From positions 4,158,001 through 4,222,000 of the forward strand of contig NZ_CP073760.1 in assembly GCF_018399035.1 (NCBI RefSeq): 64,000 nt of DNA. The letters run 5' to 3'. The position numbers were made by a program, and so were the translations under genes. Below are positions 40,667-50,827 of this stretch, one piece after another. A model generated the notes under the pieces. It was not told where the DNA came from. It did not search any database and worked only from the letters and a program-made list of their open reading frames with translations. This stretch comes from Thiocapsa sp. (GTDB lineage: Bacteria > Pseudomonadota > Gammaproteobacteria > Chromatiales > Chromatiaceae). Each line of letters opens with the position of its first letter. Positions within the stretch are counted from its first letter, which is position 1.

Positions 40667-43483
40667 TCAAGCATGGTTCGGCTCCGGCGTTGCCGGCTCG
40701 CCCGGATGACTGGCATGGTGCATCAGACCGAGATGCACCAGGATCAGGAGTGTCGCCCCGACCACCACCAGATAGACGCCGAGGTCGAAGGCGATCGCCG
40801 AGGCCAGCTCGAAGTCACCGATGACCGGCCAGTGCACATGAGTGAAGGCGGAGGTCAGGAAGGGATAGCCGAAGAACAGGCTCGCGAGCCCGGTGAGCAA
40901 TCCGATCAGCAGCCCGGCGCCGATGACCGGATGCAGATTGGAGGTCATGCGGCTGTGCGTCCATTCCACGCCGTTCGCCAAGTACTGCATGATCAAGGCG
41001 ATCGCGGTGATGAGCCCGGCGATGAAACCGCCGCCCGGCAGGTTATGTCCGCGCAGGAAGATGAAGGCCGAGACCAGCAGGGCAAGCGGCAGGAGAAGCC
41101 GCGTCAGTGCCGCCATGATGGTCGGATGCATGTCCCGGTTCCACGGCCGCCCGCGTGCGTCGCAGGCCGGTCCGGGCAGACGCAGATCCCTGAGCATCGC
41201 ATAGATGCCCAATCCCGCCAGCGCCAGAACCGAGATCTCGCCCAAGGTGTCGAAGCCCCGGAAATCCACCAGGATGACGTTCACGACGTTGCCGCCTCCG
41301 CCTCCCGGCACGCTGTTCTCCAGAAAGAAGTCCGCGATGCTCTCGTAAGGCCGGGTGAGTACCGACCAGGTCAAGGCCGCCGCGCCGCCGCCGGCCAAGC
41401 CGGCGACCCCGATATCGCGGATCCGTCGCGCCCGGCTCGACTCGGCGGGGCTGTATTGCGGCAGAAAATAGAGCGCCAGCAGCAGCAGGACGATGGTCAC
41501 CACCTCGACCGAGAGTTGGGTCAAGGCGAGGTCCGGTGCCGAGAACTTCACGAAGATGAGCGAGACCAGCAGTCCCAGCGCACCCATCACGATCAGTGCG
41601 GTCAGGCGTCGGCGGTGCAGGATGACCGTCCAGAGCGCGACGGTGACGAGTGCGAGTGTCACCAGCACGCTTACTGCATCGGCGGGCAAGAGTGCGCGAT
41701 CGCCGGTGAGTGGGGCGCCGCCGCCGAGGAAACCGACTGCCCCCAGGGTCAGCGCGGAGAGGATGAAGAAGAGCAGCATGCGCTGCAACGAGCCGGTATC
41801 CAGCGCACGGGTGACAGCCCCGGCCAGCGCGAGGAGTCCCTTCAAGAGCCAATCGAAGACGGCCTTGGCATCGAGGATGCCTTCGAGCTTGGTCGCGAGC
41901 CTGAACAGCGGCCGGCGTCCGGCATAGATGAGGATGCCTCCGATCAAGGCGACAACGCTCATGATGAGTGCGGCGTTGATGCCGTGCCAGATCGCCAGAT
42001 CATAGTCCGGCGGGGCGCTCTGCAACACGCCAGTCGCGGCCACGTAGAGCAGCGGCGCCACGGTAAAGGCCGGCAGGATCCCGACCAGCAGACAGATCGC
42101 GACCAGGATCTCCACCGGCACCTTCATCCAGCGCGGCGGCTCATGCGGGGTTTTGGGCAGATCCACCGGATCGCCGTTGAAGAAGACGTCGTGGATGAAG
42201 CGCAGCGAATAGGCCACGGCAAAGATCCCTGCGACGACGACGGCGCCGGGCAGGAGCCACTCCCCGGAATGGGTCGCCGAGAAGGTCACCGTCTCGCCGA
42301 AGAACATCTCCTTGGAGAGGAACCCGTTGAAGAGCGGGACACCGGCCATGGCCGCTGCGGCCACCATCGCCAGTGTCCCCGTGTAGGGCATGTAACGCCA
42401 GAGACCGTTGATGCGGCGCATATCGCGCGTCCCGCATTCGTGATCGATGATGCCCGCGGCCATGAAGAGCGATGCCTTGAAGGTCGCGTGGTTGATGATG
42501 TGGAAGACCCCGGCGACCGCGGCGAGCGGTGTCCCGATGCCGAACAACAGCGTGATCAGGCCCAGATGGCTGATGGTCGAGTACGCCAGCAGACCCTTCA
42601 GATCATGCTTGAAGAGGGCGAAATAGGCGCCGATCAAGAGGGTCGAAAGCCCTGCACCCATGACCAGGACCGACCACTCGGTGGTACCCGAAAGTGCCGG
42701 GAACAGGCGCGCCAGCAGGAAGACACCCGCTTTGACCAGGGTTGCCGAGTGCAGATAGGCCGACACCGGCGTGGGTGCCGCCATCGCGTGCGGCAGCCAG
42801 AAATGGAAGGGGAACTGTGCCGACTTTGTAAAGGCGCCGAGCAGGATCAACACCAGCATCGGCGTATAGAGCGGGTCGGACCGGATCAGCTCGCCGTTGG
42901 CGAGGACCACGGACAGATCGTAGCTTCCGACCATCTCGCCGAGCAGCACGAAGCCGCCGAGCATGGCGAGCCCGCCCAGCCCCGTGACGGCAAGTGCCAT
43001 GCGCGCCCCTGTGCGGGCATCCTCGCGATGCTGCCAGTAGCTGATGAGCAGGAAGGACGAGAGGCTCGTCAGCTCCCAGAACATCAGGAGCAGGATCAGG
43101 TTCTCGGACAGGACGATCCCGAGCATCGAGCCCATGAAGAGCAGCAGATAGCCGTAGAAACGGCCCATGCAGTCGCGCTCCGCCAGGTAGTAGCGCGCGT
43201 AGAGGATGACCAGCAGACCGATCCCCAGGATCATCAGGGCGAACAGCAGACCCAAGCCGTCGAGCCGGAACGCGAGGTCGAGCCCCAGCGCGGGTATCCA
43301 GGGGATGCGTTGCACCAGGGTCTCGCCCAGAAACGGGGCGGCCACGCTCGGCGCGAGCGCAATCAGGGCGGCCAAGGCCACACCTCCGGCCACCCAGGCC
43401 GATTGCAGCCGGCCGAAGCGCGAGACCCAGGCGGCCAAGCCGGCCCCGATGAAGGGTATGAGAACAACGAAGAGAAGATTCAT
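40667..43483 (-). CDS. mnhA: Mrp-type Na+/H+ antiporter, fused subunits A and B
   Basis: 938 residues from ATG 43483 (MNLLFVVLIPFIGAGLAAWV). Residues ~1-500 are the NuoL-like core: LILLLMFWELTSLSSFLLIS (Glu in FWELTS), GAFTKSAQFPFHFWLPHAMA and AAPTPVSAYLHSATLVKAGV. The MnhA C-terminal helices follow to about 760, and then a MnhB domain from about 790 (LLVSAFIFLRGHNLPGGGFI with AGLITA). A-B fusion is known in proteobacterial Pha/Mrp systems such as PhaAB. The complex exchanges cytosolic Na+ or K+ for protons and supports alkali and salt tolerance. First gene of the operon. Confidence 0.95.
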   Translation of the reverse strand: MNLLFVVLIPFIGAGLAAWVSRFGRLQSAWVAGGVALAALIALAPSVAAPFLGETLVQRIPWIPALGLDLAFRLDGLGLLFALMILGIGLLVILYARYYLAERDCMGRFYGYLLLFMGSMLGIVLSENLILLLMFWELTSLSSFLLISYWQHREDARTGARMALAVTGLGGLAMLGGFVLLGEMVGSYDLSVVLANGELIRSDPLYTPMLVLILLGAFTKSAQFPFHFWLPHAMAAPTPVSAYLHSATLVKAGVFLLARLFPALSGTTEWSVLVMGAGLSTLLIGAYFALFKHDLKGLLAYSTISHLGLITLLFGIGTPLAAVAGVFHIINHATFKASLFMAAGIIDHECGTRDMRRINGLWRYMPYTGTLAMVAAAAMAGVPLFNGFLSKEMFFGETVTFSATHSGEWLLPGAVVVAGIFAVAYSLRFIHDVFFNGDPVDLPKTPHEPPRWMKVPVEILVAICLLVGILPAFTVAPLLYVAATGVLQSAPPDYDLAIWHGINAALIMSVVALIGGILIYAGRRPLFRLATKLEGILDAKAVFDWLLKGLLALAGAVTRALDTGSLQRMLLFFILSALTLGAVGFLGGGAPLTGDRALLPADAVSVLVTLALVTVALWTVILHRRRLTALIVMGALGLLVSLIFVKFSAPDLALTQLSVEVVTIVLLLLALYFLPQYSPAESSRARRIRDIGVAGLAGGGAAALTWSVLTRPYESIADFFLENSVPGGGGGNVVNVILVDFRGFDTLGEISVLALAGLGIYAMLRDLRLPGPACDARGRPWNRDMHPTIMAALTRLLLPLALLVSAFIFLRGHNLPGGGFIAGLITAIALIMQYLANGVEWTHSRMTSNLHPVIGAGLLIGLLTGLASLFFGYPFLTSAFTHVHWPVIGDFELASAIAFDLGVYLVVVGATLLILVHLGLMHHASHPGEPATPEPNHA

Positions 43484-43582
43484 GCACGCGACTGCCTGAA
43501 CGGGAGGACGGTGACTCGCTCGTGCCAAGGATACCACCGACCATTCACAGGCGTCGTCCCGCTGTGGACTCGCTTCTTCGGA

Positions 43583-46564
43583 TCAACCCATCGTTGTTTG
43601 CGATCTCTTGAGCAGATCCTCGGCGGCGCCCGGCCGTCCGAACAGATAGCCTTGGAAGGCCCGACATCCGTGCTCGGAGAGAAAGCTCCGCTGCTCAGCC
43701 GTCTCGACCCCTTCGGCAATCACGCCGAGTCCGAGGGTTTTCGCCAGTGCCACGATGGTGCGTGCGATGGCCGCATCGTTGGGGTCCGTGAGCACATCGC
43801 GTACGAACGACTGGTCGATCTTCAGTTGATCGAGCGGGAGACGCTTGAGATAGGAGAGCGAGGAGTACCCGGTGCCGAAGTCGTCCAACGAAAATCCGAC
43901 TCCGTGGCATTTGAGCGCCGACATCTTGTCGATGGCATCGCCGATGTCGTCGAGCAGCAGGCTCTCGGTGATCTCGAGCTTGAGTCGCTGCGGATTCGCC
44001 CCGGTTAGCTCGATGATTCGCAGGACTTGCTCCACGAAGTGCGGGTCGCGGAACTGACGCGCACTGATGTTCACCGCCAAGGTGAGTCGGGCCGTCGTCG
44101 ACTGACGGGCCCATACGGCGAGCTGACGAGCGGCGGCCTCGAGCACCCACTGACCGAGCGGCAAGATCAGACCCGAGGACTCCGCCACCGGGATGAACTC
44201 GCCCGGCGAGACCATCCCGCGCACGGGATGGCGCCAGCGCAGCAGGGCCTCTGCGCCTGTCACGCCGTCGGCATCGTCGACCTGCGGCTGGTACTGGAGG
44301 AAGAACTGCCCGTCCAGCAGGCCCTGACGCAGGTCGACCTCGAGCGCGGCGCGCCGAGCCAGGACTGCATGCATCTCGGGGTCGAAGAAGCAGAGTGTGT
44401 TTCGGCCTGCGCCCTTGGCCTGGTACATGGCCAGGTCGGCGCGTTTGAGCACGTCTTCGAGGCTCTCGCGATGACCGCAGAAGAGCGTGATCCCGATGCT
44501 CGGGGTGCTGTGGTGCGACTGCTCCGCGATCCGATAGGGCGGGTTGAGCTGGGCAAGGATCTTCTCGGCGACACGCTCCGCGTGCACGGCTGCCTCTTCG
44601 GCGTTCGTACCCAGGTCCTCGAGCATCACGACGAACTCGTCGCCCCCGAGTCGCGCGACGGTGTCGCCCTCGCGCACGCAGGTGCTCAGCCGCTCGGCGA
44701 CCTGCCGGAGCAGCAGATCCCCGGTCTCGTGGCCGTAGGTGTCGTTGAGCGTTTTGAAGTTGTCCAGATCGATGAAGAGGAGCGCCCCCTCGCTCATGCT
44801 GCGGGCACTTGTGGCCTGCGCGTGGGCGAGATGCTCGAGCAGGAGCCGACGATTGGGCAAACGCGTGAGGGGGTCGTAAAAGGCGAGACGACGAATCTCC
44901 TCCGCTGCAGCCTTGTCCCCGGTGATGTCCTGGTTGAGGACGACGACCCCCGTGACTGCCCCGTTGTCTCCGCGCAAAGGCACGGCCGAGTTGAGAACGA
45001 TCTTGCGCGTGCCGTCGAAGCATTCGATCTCGATCTGCTCCCCGAGCGAGGTCTCGCCGCGGGCAATCGCGCGAGCCGCCGGCCAGTCCCCCGGCTCGAT
45101 CGGTTTGCCGCTGTCGAGCCACCAGGCCTTATACTCGCCATACTGCTCCATTCCCACATAGCGAGCACCGCCCCAGATGCGTTTTCCGGCGTCGTTGATG
45201 AATCGGATCTCGCCGTTCGCATTCAAGAGCCAGATCCCGACCGGGAGGATCTCCATCACGGAGTTGAGAAACGTCTCGCTCTCGCGCAGCGCCGTATCGG
45301 CCGCCTTTTGCTCCGTGATGTCCTGCAGCGTGCCGACGCTGCAGCGGCGCCCTCTGGATGTGGCTGACGCGGGCTCCAAACGCGCGCGAAGCCAGGAGAT
45401 CCGCTCGCCGTTGCGGATGCGGTAGCTCAGATCGAACGCCTCGCCGGCGCATGCTGCCTGCCAGGCCTGATCCGTGATCTCCCGGTCATCCGGGTGAACC
45501 GGACCGAACAGTGCTTGCGCCGTGCAGGTCTTGGCCTCGTAAGGCCCCAGGATTCGCTCGGTCTCTGCCGAGCGTTGCACGCGACCGCTCGCCAGGTCCA
45601 GCGTCCAACTGCCGACCTTGGCGACCGCCTGAGCGCGCGTGAGCTCGGACTCGCGGGCGCGGATCTGCGTCGTGCGCTCGCGCACCAGGTCCTCGAGGCG
45701 GTCGCGGTCGACCCGGGATTGCACCAGCAGACCGGCGAGCGCGGCCAGCAGCAGCGCAAGCGCTACCCCCGATGCACCCTTGACGGCCAATCCTGCGGGA
45801 TCCGGCCAGCCCAACACCGGGCTGACGCTCAATGTCCAGGTGGCGTTCGGCAGCGGCACGGTTTGGTTCACCGGGTCCGAGAGTGCCGCGGGCGAGGACT
45901 GCGCGATGATCTGCACCGCGCCGCTGCGTGGATCGGTGCGCCAGAGTGCGAACTCGAAACCGCGCTCGTTCAGCTGCGACAGCCCGGCGGGCGCGAGTGC
46001 CGACGGGGTGCGCAACATCGCCATCGTAAAGCCCCAGAACAGCGGGTTGCCCTGCGCATCCTCCAAGAAGACGGGCAGGCGTCCGACCACACCCTCTCCG
46101 CCCTGTACCAGCTCGAACGGACCTGCCAGGGTCAGCCGGGCGGTGTCGCGCGCCAGACGTGCTTCGATGCGTTGCTGCGGATCCTCGAGCAGATTCAAAC
46201 CGAGCGCCGCCTCGTTGGTCTCCACGGGAAAGACCTGCCGAACGATGCCTTCGGGTGCCAGATAAACGGCCTCGACGTTCGCGTAAAAGGGCAAGAGCGC
46301 ACGGGCCGTCGTTTCGAATCCCTCGATGCGTCCTTCGCCCTGATGCACCAGTGCGGCCAAGGCGTAGGTCACCGACAGGGCGCGATCGATCTGGATCTCG
46401 AGAATGTCCGCGAAATCGTCGGCGACCGCCGCCGCATCCGCGCGGGCGAGCGCAAGGCGCTGTTGCTCGAAGTAGGCGATCGCCGCCCCGGCAAGGAGGG
46501 CGGCCGTCAGGAAGACCAAGACCGCGACCACCCCGGGTCGGGCGCGCAAGGGGGAATGAGTCAT
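43583..46564 (-). CDS. CHASE-PAS-GGDEF-EAL cyclic-di-GMP protein
   Basis: 993 residues. TM1 ~11-31 (VVAVLVFLTAALLAGAAIAY), periplasmic CHASE domain ~40-235 (LTLAGPFELVQGGEGVVGRL), TM2 ~262-283, two PAS domains ~315-545, GGDEF ~550-715 with RLGGDEFVVML and an RxxD inhibitory site (REGD) five residues before it, then EAL ~730-985. The EAL motifs look complete: EALLRW, VNISARQF, LEITESLLLDD, LDDFGTGYSSL, KIDQSF and EGVE. It should sense an extracytoplasmic ligand and make and/or break c-di-GMP. It lies head to tail with a paralog at 46832-50578. Confidence 0.93.
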   Translation of the reverse strand: MTHSPLRARPGVVAVLVFLTAALLAGAAIAYFEQQRLALARADAAAVADDFADILEIQIDRALSVTYALAALVHQGEGRIEGFETTARALLPFYANVEAVYLAPEGIVRQVFPVETNEAALGLNLLEDPQQRIEARLARDTARLTLAGPFELVQGGEGVVGRLPVFLEDAQGNPLFWGFTMAMLRTPSALAPAGLSQLNERGFEFALWRTDPRSGAVQIIAQSSPAALSDPVNQTVPLPNATWTLSVSPVLGWPDPAGLAVKGASGVALALLLAALAGLLVQSRVDRDRLEDLVRERTTQIRARESELTRAQAVAKVGSWTLDLASGRVQRSAETERILGPYEAKTCTAQALFGPVHPDDREITDQAWQAACAGEAFDLSYRIRNGERISWLRARLEPASATSRGRRCSVGTLQDITEQKAADTALRESETFLNSVMEILPVGIWLLNANGEIRFINDAGKRIWGGARYVGMEQYGEYKAWWLDSGKPIEPGDWPAARAIARGETSLGEQIEIECFDGTRKIVLNSAVPLRGDNGAVTGVVVLNQDITGDKAAAEEIRRLAFYDPLTRLPNRRLLLEHLAHAQATSARSMSEGALLFIDLDNFKTLNDTYGHETGDLLLRQVAERLSTCVREGDTVARLGGDEFVVMLEDLGTNAEEAAVHAERVAEKILAQLNPPYRIAEQSHHSTPSIGITLFCGHRESLEDVLKRADLAMYQAKGAGRNTLCFFDPEMHAVLARRAALEVDLRQGLLDGQFFLQYQPQVDDADGVTGAEALLRWRHPVRGMVSPGEFIPVAESSGLILPLGQWVLEAAARQLAVWARQSTTARLTLAVNISARQFRDPHFVEQVLRIIELTGANPQRLKLEITESLLLDDIGDAIDKMSALKCHGVGFSLDDFGTGYSSLSYLKRLPLDQLKIDQSFVRDVLTDPNDAAIARTIVALAKTLGLGVIAEGVETAEQRSFLSEHGCRAFQGYLFGRPGAAEDLLKRSQTTMG

Positions 46565-46831
46565 CGCGGTCGAGCTCCATATCTGCCGGCTCCGGTGCAG
46601 GGCGTCGTCGGCTGCTTCGGCGTGGAGGCGACGCAGCCGGCTTTGAATATACCCGTGAGCGCGAGTCTGTGGGTGTCGGTTCGACTGTGCGATGTCGTCT
46701 ATTTTTGTATGCCGGCAGGATACGCCGTTGTCGTGCCGTACCGCCGACGAAAATCAGCCCTGCAGGTCGTCTCGCGACGCGCCGATTCGATCGATCGCGA
46801 CACGACGGATCCTGGTTCGAATAGGTCCCGT

Positions 46832-49800
46832 TCAGGAGGCATCTCCGGCCGCACCTTCGCTGCGCGCCCGGGGTTGTGCGGCTGCCTGGAAAAGCGCATC
46901 GACCGGACCCGGCAGTCCGAAGAGAAAGCCCTGAAAGGTCTGGCAACCATGATGCAACAGGTAATCGCGCTGCGCCTCGGTCTCGACGCCCTCGGCCATG
47001 ATCGCCAGACCAAGGCTCTCGGCAAGTGCGACGAAACTGTCGGCGGTGGCGTCGTCGTCGCTATCCGCGAGGACCTCGCGCACGAATGCCGGGGCGAGTT
47101 TCAACTGATCGAGCGGCAGACGCTTGAGATACGACAAGGAACAATAGCCAGACCCGAAGTTGTCAAGGGTAAAGCCAACGCCCGTCTGCTTCAACGCCAG
47201 CATCTTGACGAGGGCGTCCTCGGGGTCGTCCAGCAACGGCGACTCGATCAACTCCAGACGCAATCGCCCCGGATCCGCCCCGCTCTCGGCAAGCGCCCGG
47301 CGGACGTCCTCGACGAGCTCCGGACGGCGAAAGTGTGACCCGCTGATGTTGACCGCCAGGGTGAGCCCCGCGCTCTCGGGTTGACTCGCCCACTCGGCCA
47401 ACTGTGCACAGGCGCTCGCGAGCACCCAACGGCCCAACGGAAGGGTCAGTCCGAGCGACTCGGCCAGTCCGATGAACTGCGCGGGCGGGATCAGACCGCG
47501 CTCGGGATGGCGCCAACGCAGCAGCGCCTCGGCCCCGTTGACGCGCCCCTGCGTGTCGACCTGCGATTGGTAGTGGAGGACGAGCTGGCCATCCCCGATG
47601 GCATGGCGAAGCTCCCGTTCGAGCGCGGCCCGTTGGTTGACGCTTGCCTGCATCATGGGGTCGTAGAACCGCAGTCGATTGCGTCCGGCGGCCTTGGCTT
47701 GGTACATGGCCAGATCGGCGTGTTTCAGGATCTCCTCGGCGGTATGCGGCTCGCGTTCGAACATGGCGATCCCGAGGCTGGGGGTGCTCTCGTGCTCCTT
47801 GCCCGCAAGACTGTAGGGCATCCCCAGGACGGCGATGATCTTCTCGCCGACCGCTTCGGCCAGCGCGGCGGCCTGAGCCGGATCATCGCCCAGATCCTGG
47901 AGCAGGACGACGAACTCGTCGCCGCCGAGGCGGGCGACACTGTCGCTTCTGCGCACCGTCTCGGTGAGCCGCCGTCCGACCTCTGCCAACAGCAGATCGC
48001 CGATTTGGTGTCCACGGGTGTCGTTGAGCTGCTTGAAGTTGTCCAGGTCGATGAAGATCAGGGCGCCGTCCTGACCCGTGCGTGCCGCGGTGGCGAGCGT
48101 CTGATGCAGTCGGTCGAGCAGGAGCCGGCGATTCGCCAGACCGGTCAAGGGGTCATAGAAGGCGAGCCGGCGAATCGCCGCCTCGTCCTCCTTACGTTGG
48201 CTGATGTCCGTCAGGGTGCCGACATAGTGGGTCGCGTGCCCGAGGTCGTCGCGCACCGCGGTGACGGTCAGCCATTCCGGAAAGATCTCGCCGCTCTTGC
48301 GCCGATTCCAGATCTCGCCCTCCCAGTACCCTTCATGCTCGATGCGCGCCCACATCTGCGCAAAGAACTCCGGGTCGTGCCGACCCGATCGCAACAGTCT
48401 CGGGGTCTTGCCGACGGACTCCTCGGCCCTGTACCCGGTGATCCGCGTGAATGCCTCGTTGACCCGCAGGATGCGCTCCTCGGCGTCGGTGACGAGCATC
48501 CCCTCCTGTGCCTCGAAGGCGATCGCGGCGATGCGCAGCTCCGCCTCGACCTCCTTGCTCGCCGTGATGTCACGTGCGATGCCGCGCATCGTCAGGACCT
48601 CGCCCTGGTTGTTGCGGATCACCTTGCCCACGGCGTGCACCAGACGCACGACACCATCGATCGGGCGGATGATGTGATGCTCGATGTCGTAAGGACGGCG
48701 TCCGTCCAAGGCTGCCGTGAAGGCGCCTTGCACTGTATCGCGCTCCTCCGTCGGGACGAGCGTCATCATCTGCGCGGAGGACAGCGGTACCTGCCCCTCG
48801 ATCCCGTGGATCGTCTTCCACCCCGCCGAGTGTGTCCAGCGATCTTCGGCGACATCCCACTCCCAAGCGCCGATGTTTGCGATCTGCTCGGCCTGCTCCA
48901 GGAGACGGCGTTCCCGCTCCAGGACGGTCTCGGCCTCCTTGCGCGCCGTGATGTCGGTGATCATGGCCAAGGCCCCTGTGACCTCGCCGCCCTCGCCGTA
49001 GAGCGGGTTCGTGGCGACGAGCGTCCACAGGTGCGAGCCGTCGAGCCGCCTGAAGCGAAACTCGTGCGTCTCGGCGATCCCGGCGCGGCGTTTGACGAGG
49101 TTTTGCTCGGCTGCCGCACGGGTGTCCGCCTCCATGAAGTCGAACAAGGATCGGTCGAAAAGCTGATCGGCGCTACATCCTAGGAGCTGCGCCATGCGGG
49201 GATTGGCGAAGGTGGTACGGCCATCGAGGTCGATCGTCCAGATCCCTTCGCGCGCGGTGTCCACGATCCGCCGGAGCCTTGACTCGCTCTCGGACAGTGC
49301 CAGCTCGGCCAACTTACGCTCGGTGATGTCTTCGACGATGCCCGCGGCACGCAGCGCTCGACCGTCATGATCGAATTCGAGAACCGCCCGTTGACGCAGC
49401 CACCGCAGCCTGCCGTCGATCAGGGTACGGTGCTCCACATTGTAGGGCTCGCCCCGAAGCGCCGCCTGCCAAGCCGTCGCGACCGCTGCGCGGTCGAGTG
49501 GATGAATCGCCTCCAGAAAGTGCTCGAGGCTGACGGGCGTATCGGGCGGCACGCCGGTGATGCGGCTTGCGACGGCCGAATTGGTCGACAGGTTCGACTG
49601 GATATCGAAATCCCAGCTCCCGACCTGCGCGATCTCCTCCGCCCGTTGCAGATCCGCCTCGCGCGCCCGCAGCTCGGCAGTCCTGGAGTCGACCGTCCGC
49701 GCCAAAGCGGCCTGCAACCGGCGCGCCTCCATCAGCAGCTTCGTCAAGGTGGCCAGGAGCAGGCTGAAGACGATGCCCAAGCCGATCTCGAAGACCCGGG

Positions 49801-50578
49801 CGATCGGAGCGCCCCAACCCCTTGCAGGACTCACGCCGAGCGTCCAGACCCCGTTGGGGACGGTCAGATCGTGTTCGACCGGCCGGTGGAGGGGCTGCTC
49901 GGAGGACTCGCTAAAGATCTGGATCAGGCCGGTGTCCGGATGAATGCGCGTGAGCTTGTAGTGGAAGCCCTGTTGAGCCAACTGAGCAAGCCCGGCTGTC
50001 TCGATCGCTTCCGGAAGGCGCATGACGACGCTGACGAAGCCCCAGAAGCGCCGGCCGTCGGCGTCGTCGAGGAAGACCGGCAGTCGACCTACGGCACCCA
50101 GCCCGCCCTGAACCAGCGCGTAGGGCCCGGCCAAGGTGAGTTGGCCGCTGTCCCGGGCCAGCACCGCTTCTTTCGCGCGCGCCGGATAGGCGAGGAGATC
50201 GAGACCGACGACCGCCGCGTTCTCCGCCAAAGGGAACACCTCGCGGACCACGCCGTCCGGGGCGAGATGAACGGCGGACGCGCCCGGATAGTAAGGCAGG
50301 AGCTCGCGCGCGGTGTCCTCGAAGTCGGGGATGCGGCCGCCCCCTTGACGGATCAGGGCGGCGAAGGTCGAGGTGATCGCAAGGGTGTGCTCGATCTCGC
50401 GTTGCAGCGCGGCGGCATAGCCGGTCGCCAGCTGAGCGGTCTCGGCGCGCTTGACCCCGATGCGTTGCTGCTCCAGGTGCAGAACGAGCATGCCGGCAAG
50501 CAGGGCCGAGACAACGAAGACGATCGCGGCGGCGACCAAGGGCGTCAAGGACCGGCTTTTGAACTCCTCTTCATTCAC
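46832..50578 (-). CDS. CHASE-multiPAS-GGDEF-EAL protein with degenerate EAL
   Basis: 1248 residues. TM1 ~14-32, CHASE ~40-235 (LTLAGPYALVQGGLGAVGRL, clearly paralogous to the neighbour), TM2 ~258-283, four PAS domains ~310-800, GGDEF ~805-970 (RLGGDEFVVLL, RRSD inhibitory site) and EAL ~985-1235. The EAL signature EALLRW is kept, but DDFGTGYSS is DNFGSGYCS, KIDQSF is KLAPAF, EITES is ELIES and NISARQF is NISGSHF. Several substrate/metal-pocket positions are therefore altered, and phosphodiesterase activity is doubtful; the cyclase domain looks active. 267 bp separate it from the downstream paralog. Confidence 0.92.
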   Translation of the reverse strand: MNEEEFKSRSLTPLVAAAIVFVVSALLAGMLVLHLEQQRIGVKRAETAQLATGYAAALQREIEHTLAITSTFAALIRQGGGRIPDFEDTARELLPYYPGASAVHLAPDGVVREVFPLAENAAVVGLDLLAYPARAKEAVLARDSGQLTLAGPYALVQGGLGAVGRLPVFLDDADGRRFWGFVSVVMRLPEAIETAGLAQLAQQGFHYKLTRIHPDTGLIQIFSESSEQPLHRPVEHDLTVPNGVWTLGVSPARGWGAPIARVFEIGLGIVFSLLLATLTKLLMEARRLQAALARTVDSRTAELRAREADLQRAEEIAQVGSWDFDIQSNLSTNSAVASRITGVPPDTPVSLEHFLEAIHPLDRAAVATAWQAALRGEPYNVEHRTLIDGRLRWLRQRAVLEFDHDGRALRAAGIVEDITERKLAELALSESESRLRRIVDTAREGIWTIDLDGRTTFANPRMAQLLGCSADQLFDRSLFDFMEADTRAAAEQNLVKRRAGIAETHEFRFRRLDGSHLWTLVATNPLYGEGGEVTGALAMITDITARKEAETVLERERRLLEQAEQIANIGAWEWDVAEDRWTHSAGWKTIHGIEGQVPLSSAQMMTLVPTEERDTVQGAFTAALDGRRPYDIEHHIIRPIDGVVRLVHAVGKVIRNNQGEVLTMRGIARDITASKEVEAELRIAAIAFEAQEGMLVTDAEERILRVNEAFTRITGYRAEESVGKTPRLLRSGRHDPEFFAQMWARIEHEGYWEGEIWNRRKSGEIFPEWLTVTAVRDDLGHATHYVGTLTDISQRKEDEAAIRRLAFYDPLTGLANRRLLLDRLHQTLATAARTGQDGALIFIDLDNFKQLNDTRGHQIGDLLLAEVGRRLTETVRRSDSVARLGGDEFVVLLQDLGDDPAQAAALAEAVGEKIIAVLGMPYSLAGKEHESTPSLGIAMFEREPHTAEEILKHADLAMYQAKAAGRNRLRFYDPMMQASVNQRAALERELRHAIGDGQLVLHYQSQVDTQGRVNGAEALLRWRHPERGLIPPAQFIGLAESLGLTLPLGRWVLASACAQLAEWASQPESAGLTLAVNISGSHFRRPELVEDVRRALAESGADPGRLRLELIESPLLDDPEDALVKMLALKQTGVGFTLDNFGSGYCSLSYLKRLPLDQLKLAPAFVREVLADSDDDATADSFVALAESLGLAIMAEGVETEAQRDYLLHHGCQTFQGFLFGLPGPVDALFQAAAQPRARSEGAAGDAS

Positions 50579-50827
50579 GGTGCACCTCTGGATACATCGC
50601 TCTCGGGTGGACGAAGGGCTCTCGGCTCGGCGGTCGAGCGCGGCATGGTCATCGCGGATTCCCGTGAGCAGTTGCTGCGACTCCGGCGGGAGTCGTCGCC
50701 GACGCGCGCTCGGCTGCGCCGGATCCCATTCGGAATCATAGCCTCAACACGGAAACCTTGCTGCACAGAACGTGGTCGGCGTCATTGGCGCGGTGATTGG
50801 GGCTTTCCAATTCCGCCCCGAGCGCCG

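Noticed and set aside
40628..44008. A 1126-codon plus-strand frame
   Set aside because: It is antisense to mnhC, mnhAB and the c-di-GMP gene. It is very rich in Arg, Gln, Asp and His with no domain, as expected for the complement of high-GC membrane-protein genes.
49367..50827. Long upstream extension of purK
   Set aside because: It runs antisense through the CHASE-GGDEF-EAL gene; PurK similarity begins only after 50840.
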